7,257 bases of DNA from Caryophanales bacterium UBA7029 (GTDB taxonomy: Bacteria > Bacillota_I > Bacilli_A > RFN20 > CAG-826). Each line of letters starts with the position of its first letter. Within the stretch, counting starts at the first letter, position 1. Shown here one piece after another: positions 1-7,013 of the stretch. The position numbers and the translations under genes were made by a program. Below the pieces are notes generated by a model. That model made no database searches, had not been told where the DNA came from, and saw nothing but the letters and a program-made list of their open reading frames with translations. The stretch spans positions 1-7,257 of the forward strand of contig DLBE01000061.1 of NCBI GenBank assembly GCA_002494205.1, given 5' to 3'.

Positions 1-215
1 ACATCTACCTGTTAACCGAAGACGGACAGGCTTTTTACAAAATTCCAAAATCGTCATTCGATGGATTCGAGAACATCCAGATAGAAGACAACATCGGACT
101 TATGGAAATGGATGGCAAGACCTACTTCGCCTTCGACGAATTCCTAATTTACCTTCCTGCCACACGCAACGCCATGAAGAAATACGGAATAACCATAGTT
201 GATTCTATTAAATAG
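1..215 (+). CDS. 3' end of an unrecognised protein (partial, 70 codons visible)
   Basis: The frame is open from base 3 to a TAG stop at 213-215 and encodes the last 70 residues of a protein whose start lies left of the window. The visible part begins IYLLTEDGQAFYKIPK and ends KKYGITIVDSIK. It is mixed polar and aromatic, with no membrane segment and no motif I recognise. The short alternating hydrophobic and charged stretches suggest a beta-rich or alpha/beta fold, but I cannot assign a family. GC is about 40-50%, clearly higher than the minus-strand operon further right, so I read it as part of the host backbone. A 49-nt gap separates it from the next plus-strand gene, which could be co-transcribed with it. 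The coding call is supported by the unbroken frame running into the window edge, but the short length keeps confidence moderate. Confidence 0.65.
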   Translation, partial: IYLLTEDGQAFYKIPKSSFDGFENIQIEDNIGLMEMDGKTYFAFDEFLIYLPATRNAMKKYGITIVDSIK

Positions 216-264
216 GCGACAGTACAGAAAGCCGCAATTTGTTAACTAACTAAAAAAATAACGT

Positions 265-636
265 ATGGAAAATAAGAAAACTTTTAAACAGAGAATCAGA
301 CTGATTTGCCTTTATACAACAATAACAGCCATTGTGGTTGGCGGATTAGCCTTGGTGCGTTTCCTTGCATTGAGTTTTGTACTTGTCCGTTACGTCCTCT
401 TTTTCTTACTTACAAGAGCCGTTGCTCACTTAGTCAGCGATTGTAAAGAAGGTAGTTTTACCGTAGCAACAGTTATAGCAGCAATCCTTAATTATTTGGT
501 TGAAGGATTCCTTTTCGGCTTTCACACAGTAAACAATACCATTGCAGACCACTGGATTGCAATTACCCTCACATACGCCGGTCTTCTTGCTATTTTAGTC
601 TATGCAGACCTGCAGCCCAAGAAAGCGGAAGATTAA
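265..636 (+). CDS. Small multi-pass membrane protein, function unknown
   Basis: This encodes 123 residues with a basic N-terminus (MENKKTFKQRIR) followed by about four hydrophobic segments: residues about 12-32, 35-56, 64-87 and 96-114. The first two are nearly continuous, with an Arg at about 32 and 42. A short polar loop (SDCKEGS) separates the second and third. The tail PKKAED is charged and probably cytoplasmic, as is the N-terminus. I see no catalytic motif and do not recognise the family; a small integral inner-membrane protein is all that can be supported. The ATG is preceded by an A-rich leader (TAAAAAAATAACGT) without a Shine-Dalgarno, which is normal for Bacteroidota. It lies 49 nt after the upstream partial gene in the same direction and is followed by a probable terminator at 665-706. 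GC is about 45%. It is convergent with, and probably unrelated to, the dynamin operon. Confidence 0.75.
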   Translation: MENKKTFKQRIRLICLYTTITAIVVGGLALVRFLALSFVLVRYVLFFLLTRAVAHLVSDCKEGSFTVATVIAAILNYLVEGFLFGFHTVNNTIADHWIAITLTYAGLLAILVYADLQPKKAED

Positions 637-664
637 CAATTAAGATGCGAACATAAGTAAACCA

Positions 665-706
665 CAAAGGGAGGCAGGACTAGATTCCCGGTCTCCCTTG
701 CTTTTT
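665..706 (+). terminator. Probable rho-independent terminator after the membrane-protein gene
   Basis: A perfect 7-bp inverted repeat, AAGGGAG (667-673) and CTCCCTT (693-699), encloses a 19-nt loop. C665 and G700 could extend the stem past a bulged A666. A run of five T residues follows at 702-706. It lies about 30 nt after the stop of the 123-aa gene, the expected place for its terminator. The loop is long and the T-run short, so it may be weak. On the minus strand the same stem is followed by TGTGGTTT, a poorer tract, so it may only partly serve the convergent operon ending at 851. Confidence 0.55.
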
Positions 707-850
707 GCTCTTCGTATTCTTTACAAGATGCTCCTCTGCTGAGTTCTGTCACACTTCAGATTGTTCTGCGGAGACACTTTACTTATAATCTTAACGGTAA
801 AACTAGAGCACTGCCTGCATTTTGAAATTTATCAATAGAAATTCAATTAA
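707..850. other. Non-coding gap between convergent transcription units
   Basis: This stretch lies between the plus-strand terminator and the stop codon of the last minus-strand gene. Both strands hold only trivial open frames of a few codons. I see no strong hairpin, tandem repeat, tRNA-like fold or clear attachment-site direct repeat. Composition changes from mixed at about 711-800 to AT-rich near 820-850, so the left edge of the AT-rich operon block probably falls here. Confidence 0.5.
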
Positions 851-2974
851 TTACATTACTCCATATTGCTTGACAATACTCATATTGGATATTTCCGAAA
901 GCTGAGATTCGATAGACTGCAGTTCTTTCTGATAATTTTGCACATTTGCTTCAGTTTCTTTTCTCATTTTTTCTCTACTCTCCTTATTGTCAATAACTTC
1001 TTGAAGTTTCTTCTGCAAAGGCACCAAACAATCATCCAGTGCCACTTTTTTTGCATCAGATATGGCTTTATTCTTATTGTCCATAACAATTCCAATTAAA
1101 TATTCCGCATTAAATGAATGTTTAAATTGGTCAACTTTCTCTCTGTATTTTTTCTGTTTACCTTCATGTCTTAAAAAATCTATTCCAGTTTTTAATCCAA
1201 GACCAATCAAACCTCCACCGAAAACAACAAGCCCATTGGCCAAGCCCCTTGACATAAGTTCATCCTGCTCAAAATTTGTAGACATTTCTCCTCCACGTGC
1301 TTCATTGTACTTAAAGGCCTTCTTCATGTTAGCCACCATTTCATCAGTATCGTAATTCTCCAATTTATCAACAATTATTTTTGACATATTTTGGACAAAG
1401 TCACGGCTCACAAAAGAAAGTTTTTCCTTTGTTTTATCGATGATTTCATCAAGTTTATACTTCACATCACGTTCGACCAATTGTTCTTGCATAGATTTCA
1501 AATCACGTTCCAATTTATCTTTACTTGAGTTTTGAATCACACCCCAATCATCAATTCTGCGATTCATTTTCTTAACAGTATCGCCAAGCATATCTTCCAT
1601 TTCTCTTACTCCTTTTTTACAAATGGACTGCAATTCTTCTTCTATAGTTTCACCTAAACCATCAATCTTTCTGTTGACTTTCTTTATGACTCTATCAAGA
1701 GAATCCTTTTTTTCGGCCAATTCGTCATCAGGCATGCTACAAGACCTAAGCGTTTCTTTTTCTTCAACCAACTTATTAGAAACGGAGCATCTAATGCTTT
1801 CTCCCGTCTGAATAACTCTTGCTATTGGTTTTCTAAATAATATATCTGACTTGTCATCAGTAAGCATCTTCTTGATTTTTTCTGTAACCAAATCAAATCT
1901 TGATAAATCATGCAACTGTGGCTGAGAAGATATGGAAAAATCTGTATAATACCTGTCTAAATGAAATTTCAGTTCTTCTTTCCCATTAATGTAGGTCATC
2001 GGCAATAGAGAAAGCAACTCCATTTGAGCAGATATACATACAGGGTCAACTTCGTTACCCAAAGCCATCTTTATGCTTTCATCATTTGTCTGCCTAATAG
2101 CGTTTTCTAACTGATCCTTCACATAATTAGTCATCTCTTCAACTGTTTCCCCGTTCTTCGCAGCAGGAATATCATATTTGTTGACAGCCACAATGACTTT
2201 CCCAACTCCACATTTTCTCACATTTTCAAAAAGAATTTCATTATCCTCTTTTGAAAATGGCTGATTTGCATATAACATCATAAGAACAGCATCAGCACGC
2301 TTCAAAAAATCCTTAGTTCTTTCCTCTCGAGAAACAATAGGATCGTTAAAGCCAGGAGTATCAACAATTTCCACACCTTTAAGATAATCCGCAGGATATT
2401 CTATTCGGACTGACTTCGTGATGGAAATAAACTTTCCTTCTGCCCCAACATAGTTCTCCAAATTAGACAATGAATCCTCTTGAATTTTACCTAATAAAGA
2501 CTCAATACTTGTGCCCAGTTTCTCCGATTGTTTTACTAATTCTTTTGCTGCTTTTATCTTTGACTGTTGTACAGAATCTCCCAGAAATTCATCAACATTG
2601 AGTTCTGAAATGTTTTTTTGTTCCTCCCATTCATCAGCAGAATAAAATTCTGCCACTAGTTTTTCACTCGTACCATAAGTGATTACAGTAAGAGAGGCAG
2701 TCATTGGAGTTGTTGCTGCTGGTAAGATGTCCTTGCCAAAAACAAAAGCATTCAAGAATGTGCTTTTACCACATTTCATTTGACCGACAACACCAATTGT
2801 TAATACATTACTTTCTATATTTGACTTTATTTGTTCAACAACCGTTTTTCCAGTCTTCTTTTTTTCTTCTTCGTTCTCAGCATTCCACCAACCAAAACTA
2901 TTTGCCTTTTCTACTAGAGCAATTAATTCTGCTTTATTGTCTCCAAATTTCTTGAATATATTATTTGATTCCAT
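851..2974 (-). CDS. Dynamin-like GTPase with C-terminal hydrophobic segment (707 aa)
   Basis: This is a dynamin-superfamily large GTPase, expected to hydrolyse GTP and act on membranes. The GTPase domain spans about residues 56-345. G1 is GQMKCGKST (64-72), the G2 switch threonine lies within TTPMTA (88-93), G3 is DTPG (205-208), G4 is a canonical NKYD (265-268), and a G5-like CISA lies at 313-316. The spacing from G2 to G3 is about 116 residues, some 50 longer than in the two other GTPases here; the extra stretch (about 110-190) is charged and mostly helical. The remainder, about 360-707, is helix-rich like a dynamin stalk. It contains a Gly-rich hydrophobic run at about 578-596 (core GLVVFGGGLIGLGL), a candidate membrane-inserting paddle, then a terminal coiled coil at about 655-697. 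The G1 and G2 wording resembles bacterial dynamins of the CrfC (YjdA)/Leo type. The start follows the upstream stop by only 5 nt and has no clear Shine-Dalgarno, which suggests translational coupling. It is the last gene of the operon. Confidence 0.93.
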   Translation of the reverse strand: MESNNIFKKFGDNKAELIALVEKANSFGWWNAENEEEKKKTGKTVVEQIKSNIESNVLTIGVVGQMKCGKSTFLNAFVFGKDILPAATTPMTASLTVITYGTSEKLVAEFYSADEWEEQKNISELNVDEFLGDSVQQSKIKAAKELVKQSEKLGTSIESLLGKIQEDSLSNLENYVGAEGKFISITKSVRIEYPADYLKGVEIVDTPGFNDPIVSREERTKDFLKRADAVLMMLYANQPFSKEDNEILFENVRKCGVGKVIVAVNKYDIPAAKNGETVEEMTNYVKDQLENAIRQTNDESIKMALGNEVDPVCISAQMELLSLLPMTYINGKEELKFHLDRYYTDFSISSQPQLHDLSRFDLVTEKIKKMLTDDKSDILFRKPIARVIQTGESIRCSVSNKLVEEKETLRSCSMPDDELAEKKDSLDRVIKKVNRKIDGLGETIEEELQSICKKGVREMEDMLGDTVKKMNRRIDDWGVIQNSSKDKLERDLKSMQEQLVERDVKYKLDEIIDKTKEKLSFVSRDFVQNMSKIIVDKLENYDTDEMVANMKKAFKYNEARGGEMSTNFEQDELMSRGLANGLVVFGGGLIGLGLKTGIDFLRHEGKQKKYREKVDQFKHSFNAEYLIGIVMDNKNKAISDAKKVALDDCLVPLQKKLQEVIDNKESREKMRKETEANVQNYQKELQSIESQLSEISNMSIVKQYGVM

Positions 2975-2979
2975 AATTA

Positions 2980-4869
2980 TTAACCTTTTATATTTTTCAA
3001 CTCTTTAACTAACTTCGCCAAGTTGGCAGATAATTTCAAGAATTCATTGTTGATATCCTCAATCTCAAATTTTTCGTTTTGTACATTGGTCCTTTCCCGA
3101 ACATTCTCCATTTGATCATCGAAATCGTTTTTTATAGCTTTACTATATTCGACACAATCATTCAATTCCGTTACCAATTGCTTATATTCAAGTTGGCTCA
3201 TCTCGTAATTATCTTTCCTGAACCAATGTTCTTCATAATGAGGGCGACTTTTTGCGTTTTCAGCATTGCGTTTTAAAATTCTCACATCTTCATTAAATTT
3301 TTCTGTGCAACTTTCAAGAATTTCGTCGCGTTCTTCGAGATCCTTGTTTTTTTTAGACAATAAGGCTTTATGAACATGTTCATCCCCCTTTACCATTGAA
3401 TACAAATCATCAATATAATGATTTGTATTCGTCATTTGTATTCTTGCAATCACATCCATTATGGCTGACAATTGATAACGATCCTTTCCGAAAGGAATAA
3501 CATCAATAACATGAAGTCCTTCATTTTTAGCCGTCACTTTTATTTTTTCTTTCGCTTTTTCCACTTCAGGAAGCGATTTACTATCGCACTGATTCAAAAT
3601 AATATACAAGGGTTTTTTAAGACCTTTTAAAATCCCTACAGATTTCTTGTTTAATTCCCCCTTATTAACGTCAACAACCCAAAACAATACATCACTCTCA
3701 TTAACAACATCCATTGTTCTTCTTTCGTCTTCCGGGTCGTTAGACTGGAACCCTGGAGTGTCCAAAATCGAAAGGTGTTGAAGATTCTTATTGTCATATT
3801 CCATAACAAAGTACTTAATGAGTCTATTTATGCCTTCAAACTTTGCAAGTGTCTCCTTTTTTACACTTTCAAATTTATCCTTTGCTATTTCCTTGCGACA
3901 GTCATCAGGCGAAACAAACGTATATTTTGTCAATTTTCCGCCTGAAATATATGTTGGTATCGCAGTTGTTGCCTTACTTGAGGTAGGCAATTCCGCAGCA
4001 TTTTTATTGTCTTGCTTCAGAATTCTATTCACAATAGTAGTTTTTCCAGCAGAAAACTCGCCAATAAAACTTATCACCTTTTTATTTGACAACCATGTTT
4101 TCTTTGATTGAGCGACCCAAGTTTTAAGCTTTATACTTTCATCCTCTTTACTTCCCAGCATTTCAACTTTATGTTGGTCCATTTTGAAATGAGAATAGTA
4201 GAATGGTTTAAGTTCGACCTCAACAAATCTTTCAATAGAATTTATTATTTGTTCTATTTTCTTGGTATCCTCTGCATTTATAGAAGGAGCACTCAATAAT
4301 GTTGACACAAATGAGTTACTCTCTCTAAATTCTTCGATTTCCTTCTTTGCCGCATTATTCTTTGCTTCTAGTTCCTGATTATTCTCTTTTACTTCTTTCA
4401 GATTCTTTTGCAAACCATATAGTTCATCTTCTAATCTTACTCGTTCTAACTCCTTTGATTCTACCTTTTTCTGTAATTCATCTATTTCATCTTCTTTATC
4501 TTCTAATTCATCTTTCAATTTTACAACTTTCTTTTCAATTGCAGTCTTTTCCTCTTGCAACAAGAGTTTTGCTTCATTCTCATCTCCAGATAAAATACAT
4601 TTTTCAAGATTCCTAATTTTATCATTTGCCTCTCTTAATTCATCCTTTAGTTTTTCAGTCTCTTTAGAACTATTATTCTTTGACTTTATTGATGATGTTA
4701 GTGATGCAATAGTCTTATTGGCCAAATTTAATTCGTCATGCAACTTCTTTACATCCTCCCCATTATTGTTTTTGGAGGAAGAGCCAAAAACGCATTTAAG
4801 AACTACGCCCACAATGAGTGCTACACCAACTATAACCCACGTGGCGGGAGTAAAATCTTCAAATATCAT
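2980..4869 (-). CDS. Membrane-anchored coiled-coil dynamin-like GTPase (629 aa)
   Basis: An N-terminal transmembrane helix (about residues 10-28, core WVIVGVALIVGVVL) is preceded by acidic residues and followed by Lys and Ser/Asn-rich linker. By the positive-inside rule this puts the N-terminus outside and the rest in the cytoplasm. A long coiled coil follows (about 38-187, rich in Glu/Lys/Leu heptads), then a short linker and a GTPase domain at about 262-478. G1 is GEFSAGKTT (270-278), the G2 threonines lie in SSKATTAIPT (297-306), G3 is DTPGF (370-374), and the G4 position reads NQCD (426-429), where the usual Lys is replaced by Gln. The last 150 residues are helical and charged, shorter than a full dynamin stalk, with no second membrane segment. 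Placing the GTPase head behind about 150 residues of coiled coil on a membrane anchor is unusual for bacterial dynamins and suggests a tether. The 13-nt gap from the 120-aa gene and 5-nt gap to the next GTPase show co-transcription. The start is the only ATG that includes the membrane helix with sensible spacing. Confidence 0.92.
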   Translation of the reverse strand: MIFEDFTPATWVIVGVALIVGVVLKCVFGSSSKNNNGEDVKKLHDELNLANKTIASLTSSIKSKNNSSKETEKLKDELREANDKIRNLEKCILSGDENEAKLLLQEEKTAIEKKVVKLKDELEDKEDEIDELQKKVESKELERVRLEDELYGLQKNLKEVKENNQELEAKNNAAKKEIEEFRESNSFVSTLLSAPSINAEDTKKIEQIINSIERFVEVELKPFYYSHFKMDQHKVEMLGSKEDESIKLKTWVAQSKKTWLSNKKVISFIGEFSAGKTTIVNRILKQDNKNAAELPTSSKATTAIPTYISGGKLTKYTFVSPDDCRKEIAKDKFESVKKETLAKFEGINRLIKYFVMEYDNKNLQHLSILDTPGFQSNDPEDERRTMDVVNESDVLFWVVDVNKGELNKKSVGILKGLKKPLYIILNQCDSKSLPEVEKAKEKIKVTAKNEGLHVIDVIPFGKDRYQLSAIMDVIARIQMTNTNHYIDDLYSMVKGDEHVHKALLSKKNKDLEERDEILESCTEKFNEDVRILKRNAENAKSRPHYEEHWFRKDNYEMSQLEYKQLVTELNDCVEYSKAIKNDFDDQMENVRERTNVQNEKFEIEDINNEFLKLSANLAKLVKELKNIKG

Positions 4870-4882
4870 AAATATATTCTTT

Positions 4883-5245
4883 TTACATGTTTAATTTTGA
4901 CTTCAAGTCATTACATACGTTCTCCCACTTCTTATTATCTTTTTCCAAGTCTGAAATTCTATTTTCAAACCTTTGTATTTTCTTCTTTGCATTAATCAGT
5001 TCTTCATTCCTGTCCTCATTCTCATCTTTAATTTCATTCAATTCTCTTAACAATTTAGAATTTTTGTTAACAAGCTCATCTATTTCCTGTTGCATTTCTT
5101 TCGTACGTTTCAAAAGTTTCTCGTTTTCGTCTGACATAGCATCAAAATCTTTCTGAGATGAATTCGAAGAATTACCCATAGACGAGCCAAGATAAGAAAA
5201 GGCAAAATAACCAATGATTATTCCTAATACAACACCCGCAATCAT
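4883..5245 (-). CDS. Small membrane-anchored coiled-coil protein (120 aa)
   Basis: The chain begins directly with a hydrophobic helix (residues about 2-19, core AGVVLGIIIGYFAFSYLG), followed by a Ser/Asn/Gly-rich linker (20-31) and then a highly charged coiled coil over about 35-117 with regular Leu/Ile spacing. There is no enzymatic motif. The lack of a signal-peptidase site and the charge pattern suggest a single-pass inner-membrane anchor with the coiled coil in the cytoplasm. Its plan, membrane helix then GSS and Asn/Ser linker then coiled coil, is the same as the first 190 residues of the next protein in the operon, so it may be a partner that pairs with it or a split copy of that module. 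It starts 11 nt after the 578-aa GTPase gene and ends 13 nt before the 629-aa gene. The leader AGAAAATAATT is only weakly Shine-Dalgarno-like. A specific family is not recognised; the coding call is secure from operon position and clear architecture. Confidence 0.85.
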   Translation of the reverse strand: MIAGVVLGIIIGYFAFSYLGSSMGNSSNSSQKDFDAMSDENEKLLKRTKEMQQEIDELVNKNSKLLRELNEIKDENEDRNEELINAKKKIQRFENRISDLEKDNKKWENVCNDLKSKLNM

Positions 5246-5256
5246 AATTATTTTCT

Positions 5257-6993
5257 TTAAAAGTTTTCCAAATCTAATTTAAATCTTTTCAGACAATGCA
5301 TTTTGCTCAAATAAGCATTATGCTTTCCCTTGTATTCTTCCTGTAAATTTCTCAACAAGGAATTTCTGTTTTCAATATTACTGTTGGCCGATTCCATAAT
5401 ATTAAGTCTCACTTCATCTATTATCACATTTTTTATCGCCAAAAGTTTTTCTTTAAATTGAGGTATAACTTGATTATCAAGATAATCGTGGATAACCCTT
5501 CTTCTTTGGGGTTTTGCCATAGTTTGCTCTGTCATAAAGGCGACAGCAACATTAAGAAGTTTTTCATTCCCCAGAGTATTAACTACCATTTCTCCAACTT
5601 TATCTTCTGTGAAATTTTCTACTAATGCTTCAGAACCTTCCTCTACTATGTTTTCTAACACGTCTTCAGCTACAGAAGATCCAGCACTCAGAGCCAATTT
5701 TGCTGCTTTGCTTCCATATTTAATGGTCTTTACAATAGCACTATCATACTCGTGACCTGCATTTTTCAAATCAATGTCATAGCTCAAGCCTTCAATATAG
5801 TATTTCATGACATCAATGTTTCCTACCGTATTTTCTATATCATCCTGTTTAGCAATTCTTTTCATTGAGTAATCATGCAAAATACCGCTAACATTTATCT
5901 TAAATTCATCAAAAAGTAATTTTGCAGTTCCATTTATATATGCTTTGGCTTCTCCATCAATATCAGGGCTTGAACTTGCAACTAATTCGTCCAGTTTGTC
6001 AAAAACACTATCATCAAACGTGCGGATACAATCATTTTCTTTTAAATCAATATCTTCTTTGAAACCCATCATCATGCCATCAAGACAAGTTGACACTTCA
6101 GATTTTTCAATCTCTAACAACCTGATTCTCTTTGACAATTCAGTATCATCATGTCCTGCATTCAGCATTTCATCAACCACACAAAGTAGCTGTCTGGAAC
6201 AAACTTTCAATCTTCTTAATGAAGATTGTTCAATATATACACATTTATTCTTTTCTATCCGATTTAAAAGTTTATAAAACTCATCTATTTTATTAGTAGA
6301 AGCAGAAACACAGATAATATCATCCAATGGAATATTTTCTTGTTCACATATCATTTTTTTTGTTGCAGCCACAGCAGACTCTGTCTTTGTATCACACATG
6401 GTAAGCACCACAAAAACTTCTCGATTCGCCAGTTTACAATTTTTAACAAACTCGCGATTTACGGAAGTAAATTGCTTATTGACATCTACCGCCATGATAA
6501 TCGCATCTGCATGTGGTAGAAAAGCCATTAAAGCTTCTTTATGAGACTTCTCATTCGATGCCAAACCTGGAGTATCAACAAGAACCGTACATGGAGACAC
6601 ATCTTTATTAGTATCATAAACGTTAACCTGTTGAAAATTCTTCAAATCTTCATTTTTCAATGAAGAAACTTCTAAAGAATGTAATACACAATTCTTGTCA
6701 ATACCCTCAGCTTTCGCCTCTGCACGTCCAAAATGTACCGCATAAATTGTAGAGGTAGTTGGCTTAGTTGCAGTTTCTAACATTTTACTATCAGTTAATG
6801 CATTAAGTAGAGTTGTTTTTCCTGAACTAAACTCGCCAACAATAGGCAATACTAAAGATGGTTCTGATTGATTTAATCTGTTTTGAATTTTATCGATTGC
6901 TGTTATGCAATCTTTCATTCCTATGTATTCTGCAATTTCTTTTAGAGACTCTAACTTTTCTCTCACAACGGTTGAAGTGCTACTACCAATCAT
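5257..6993 (-). CDS. Dynamin-like GTPase, LeoA-like in size and motifs (578 aa)
   Basis: This is a dynamin-family GTPase without an N-terminal membrane segment. After a short helical lead (1-45), the GTPase domain spans about 46-245. G1 is GEFSSGKTT (53-61), G2 lies in KPTTSTI (77-83), G3 is DTPGL (140-144), the G4 position reads TMCD (198-201) with both Asn and Lys of NKxD replaced, and a G5-like VSAS lies at 229-232. Residues about 255-578 are helical, as in a dynamin stalk, and contain an Ala-rich, mildly hydrophobic stretch at about 424-441 that could touch membrane but is not a clear transmembrane helix. Length and G1/G2 wording fit LeoA-type bacterial dynamins (LeoA is about 570 residues); this is recalled similarity, not a search result. 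It is the first large gene of the operon, 20 nt after the 73-aa gene and 11 nt before the 120-aa gene. The ATG chosen has a Shine-Dalgarno-like AAGGA 6 nt upstream, which supports this start. Confidence 0.93.
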   Translation of the reverse strand: MIGSSTSTVVREKLESLKEIAEYIGMKDCITAIDKIQNRLNQSEPSLVLPIVGEFSSGKTTLLNALTDSKMLETATKPTTSTIYAVHFGRAEAKAEGIDKNCVLHSLEVSSLKNEDLKNFQQVNVYDTNKDVSPCTVLVDTPGLASNEKSHKEALMAFLPHADAIIMAVDVNKQFTSVNREFVKNCKLANREVFVVLTMCDTKTESAVAATKKMICEQENIPLDDIICVSASTNKIDEFYKLLNRIEKNKCVYIEQSSLRRLKVCSRQLLCVVDEMLNAGHDDTELSKRIRLLEIEKSEVSTCLDGMMMGFKEDIDLKENDCIRTFDDSVFDKLDELVASSSPDIDGEAKAYINGTAKLLFDEFKINVSGILHDYSMKRIAKQDDIENTVGNIDVMKYYIEGLSYDIDLKNAGHEYDSAIVKTIKYGSKAAKLALSAGSSVAEDVLENIVEEGSEALVENFTEDKVGEMVVNTLGNEKLLNVAVAFMTEQTMAKPQRRRVIHDYLDNQVIPQFKEKLLAIKNVIIDEVRLNIMESANSNIENRNSLLRNLQEEYKGKHNAYLSKMHCLKRFKLDLENF

Positions 6994-6995
6994 AT

Positions 6996-7004
6996 CCTTT
7001 CCTT
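6996..7004 (-). promoter_or_regulatory. Shine-Dalgarno-like site before the 578-aa GTPase
   Basis: On the minus strand the leader reads AAGGAAAGG then AT then ATG. AAGGA ends 6 nt before the start codon, a good spacing for pairing with the 16S rRNA tail. None of the other starts in this window shows such a purine-rich site. It fixes the start of the first GTPase and could allow its translation independently of the 73-aa gene. Confidence 0.5.
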
Positions 7005-7013
7005 ATCTAATTA

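Noticed and set aside
216..264. Possible Bacteroidota promoter (GCAATTTG resembling TAnnTTTG) before the 123-aa gene
   Set aside because: Only the TTTG part matches and there is no TTG at the expected distance upstream, so it cannot be supported.
644..655. Tiny open frame ATGCGAACATAA after the 123-aa gene
   Set aside because: It has three codons before the stop, no leader, and lies just before the terminator; there is no evidence of coding.
820..846. AT-rich near-palindrome (GAAATTT and AAATTC) just beyond the operon's last stop codon
   Set aside because: The pairing is short, A/T only and needs a bulge, with no proper T-run on the minus strand; it is expected by chance in AT-rich sequence.
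4347..4616. Plus-strand open frame of 89 codons rich in Leu, Ile and Ser that looks like a membrane protein
   Set aside because: It is the reverse complement of the coiled-coil region of the 629-aa gene. Glu/Lys/Leu-rich codons read backwards give Leu/Phe/Ser-rich false frames. The same holds for the other plus-strand frames between 866 and 6277.
4312..4760. Low-complexity repeats in the coiled-coil region of the 629-aa gene as a possible DNA repeat array
   Set aside because: The repetitiveness comes from Glu/Lys/Asp/Leu codon bias in heptads; there is no constant repeat unit or spacing at DNA level, so it is not a CRISPR or tandem repeat.
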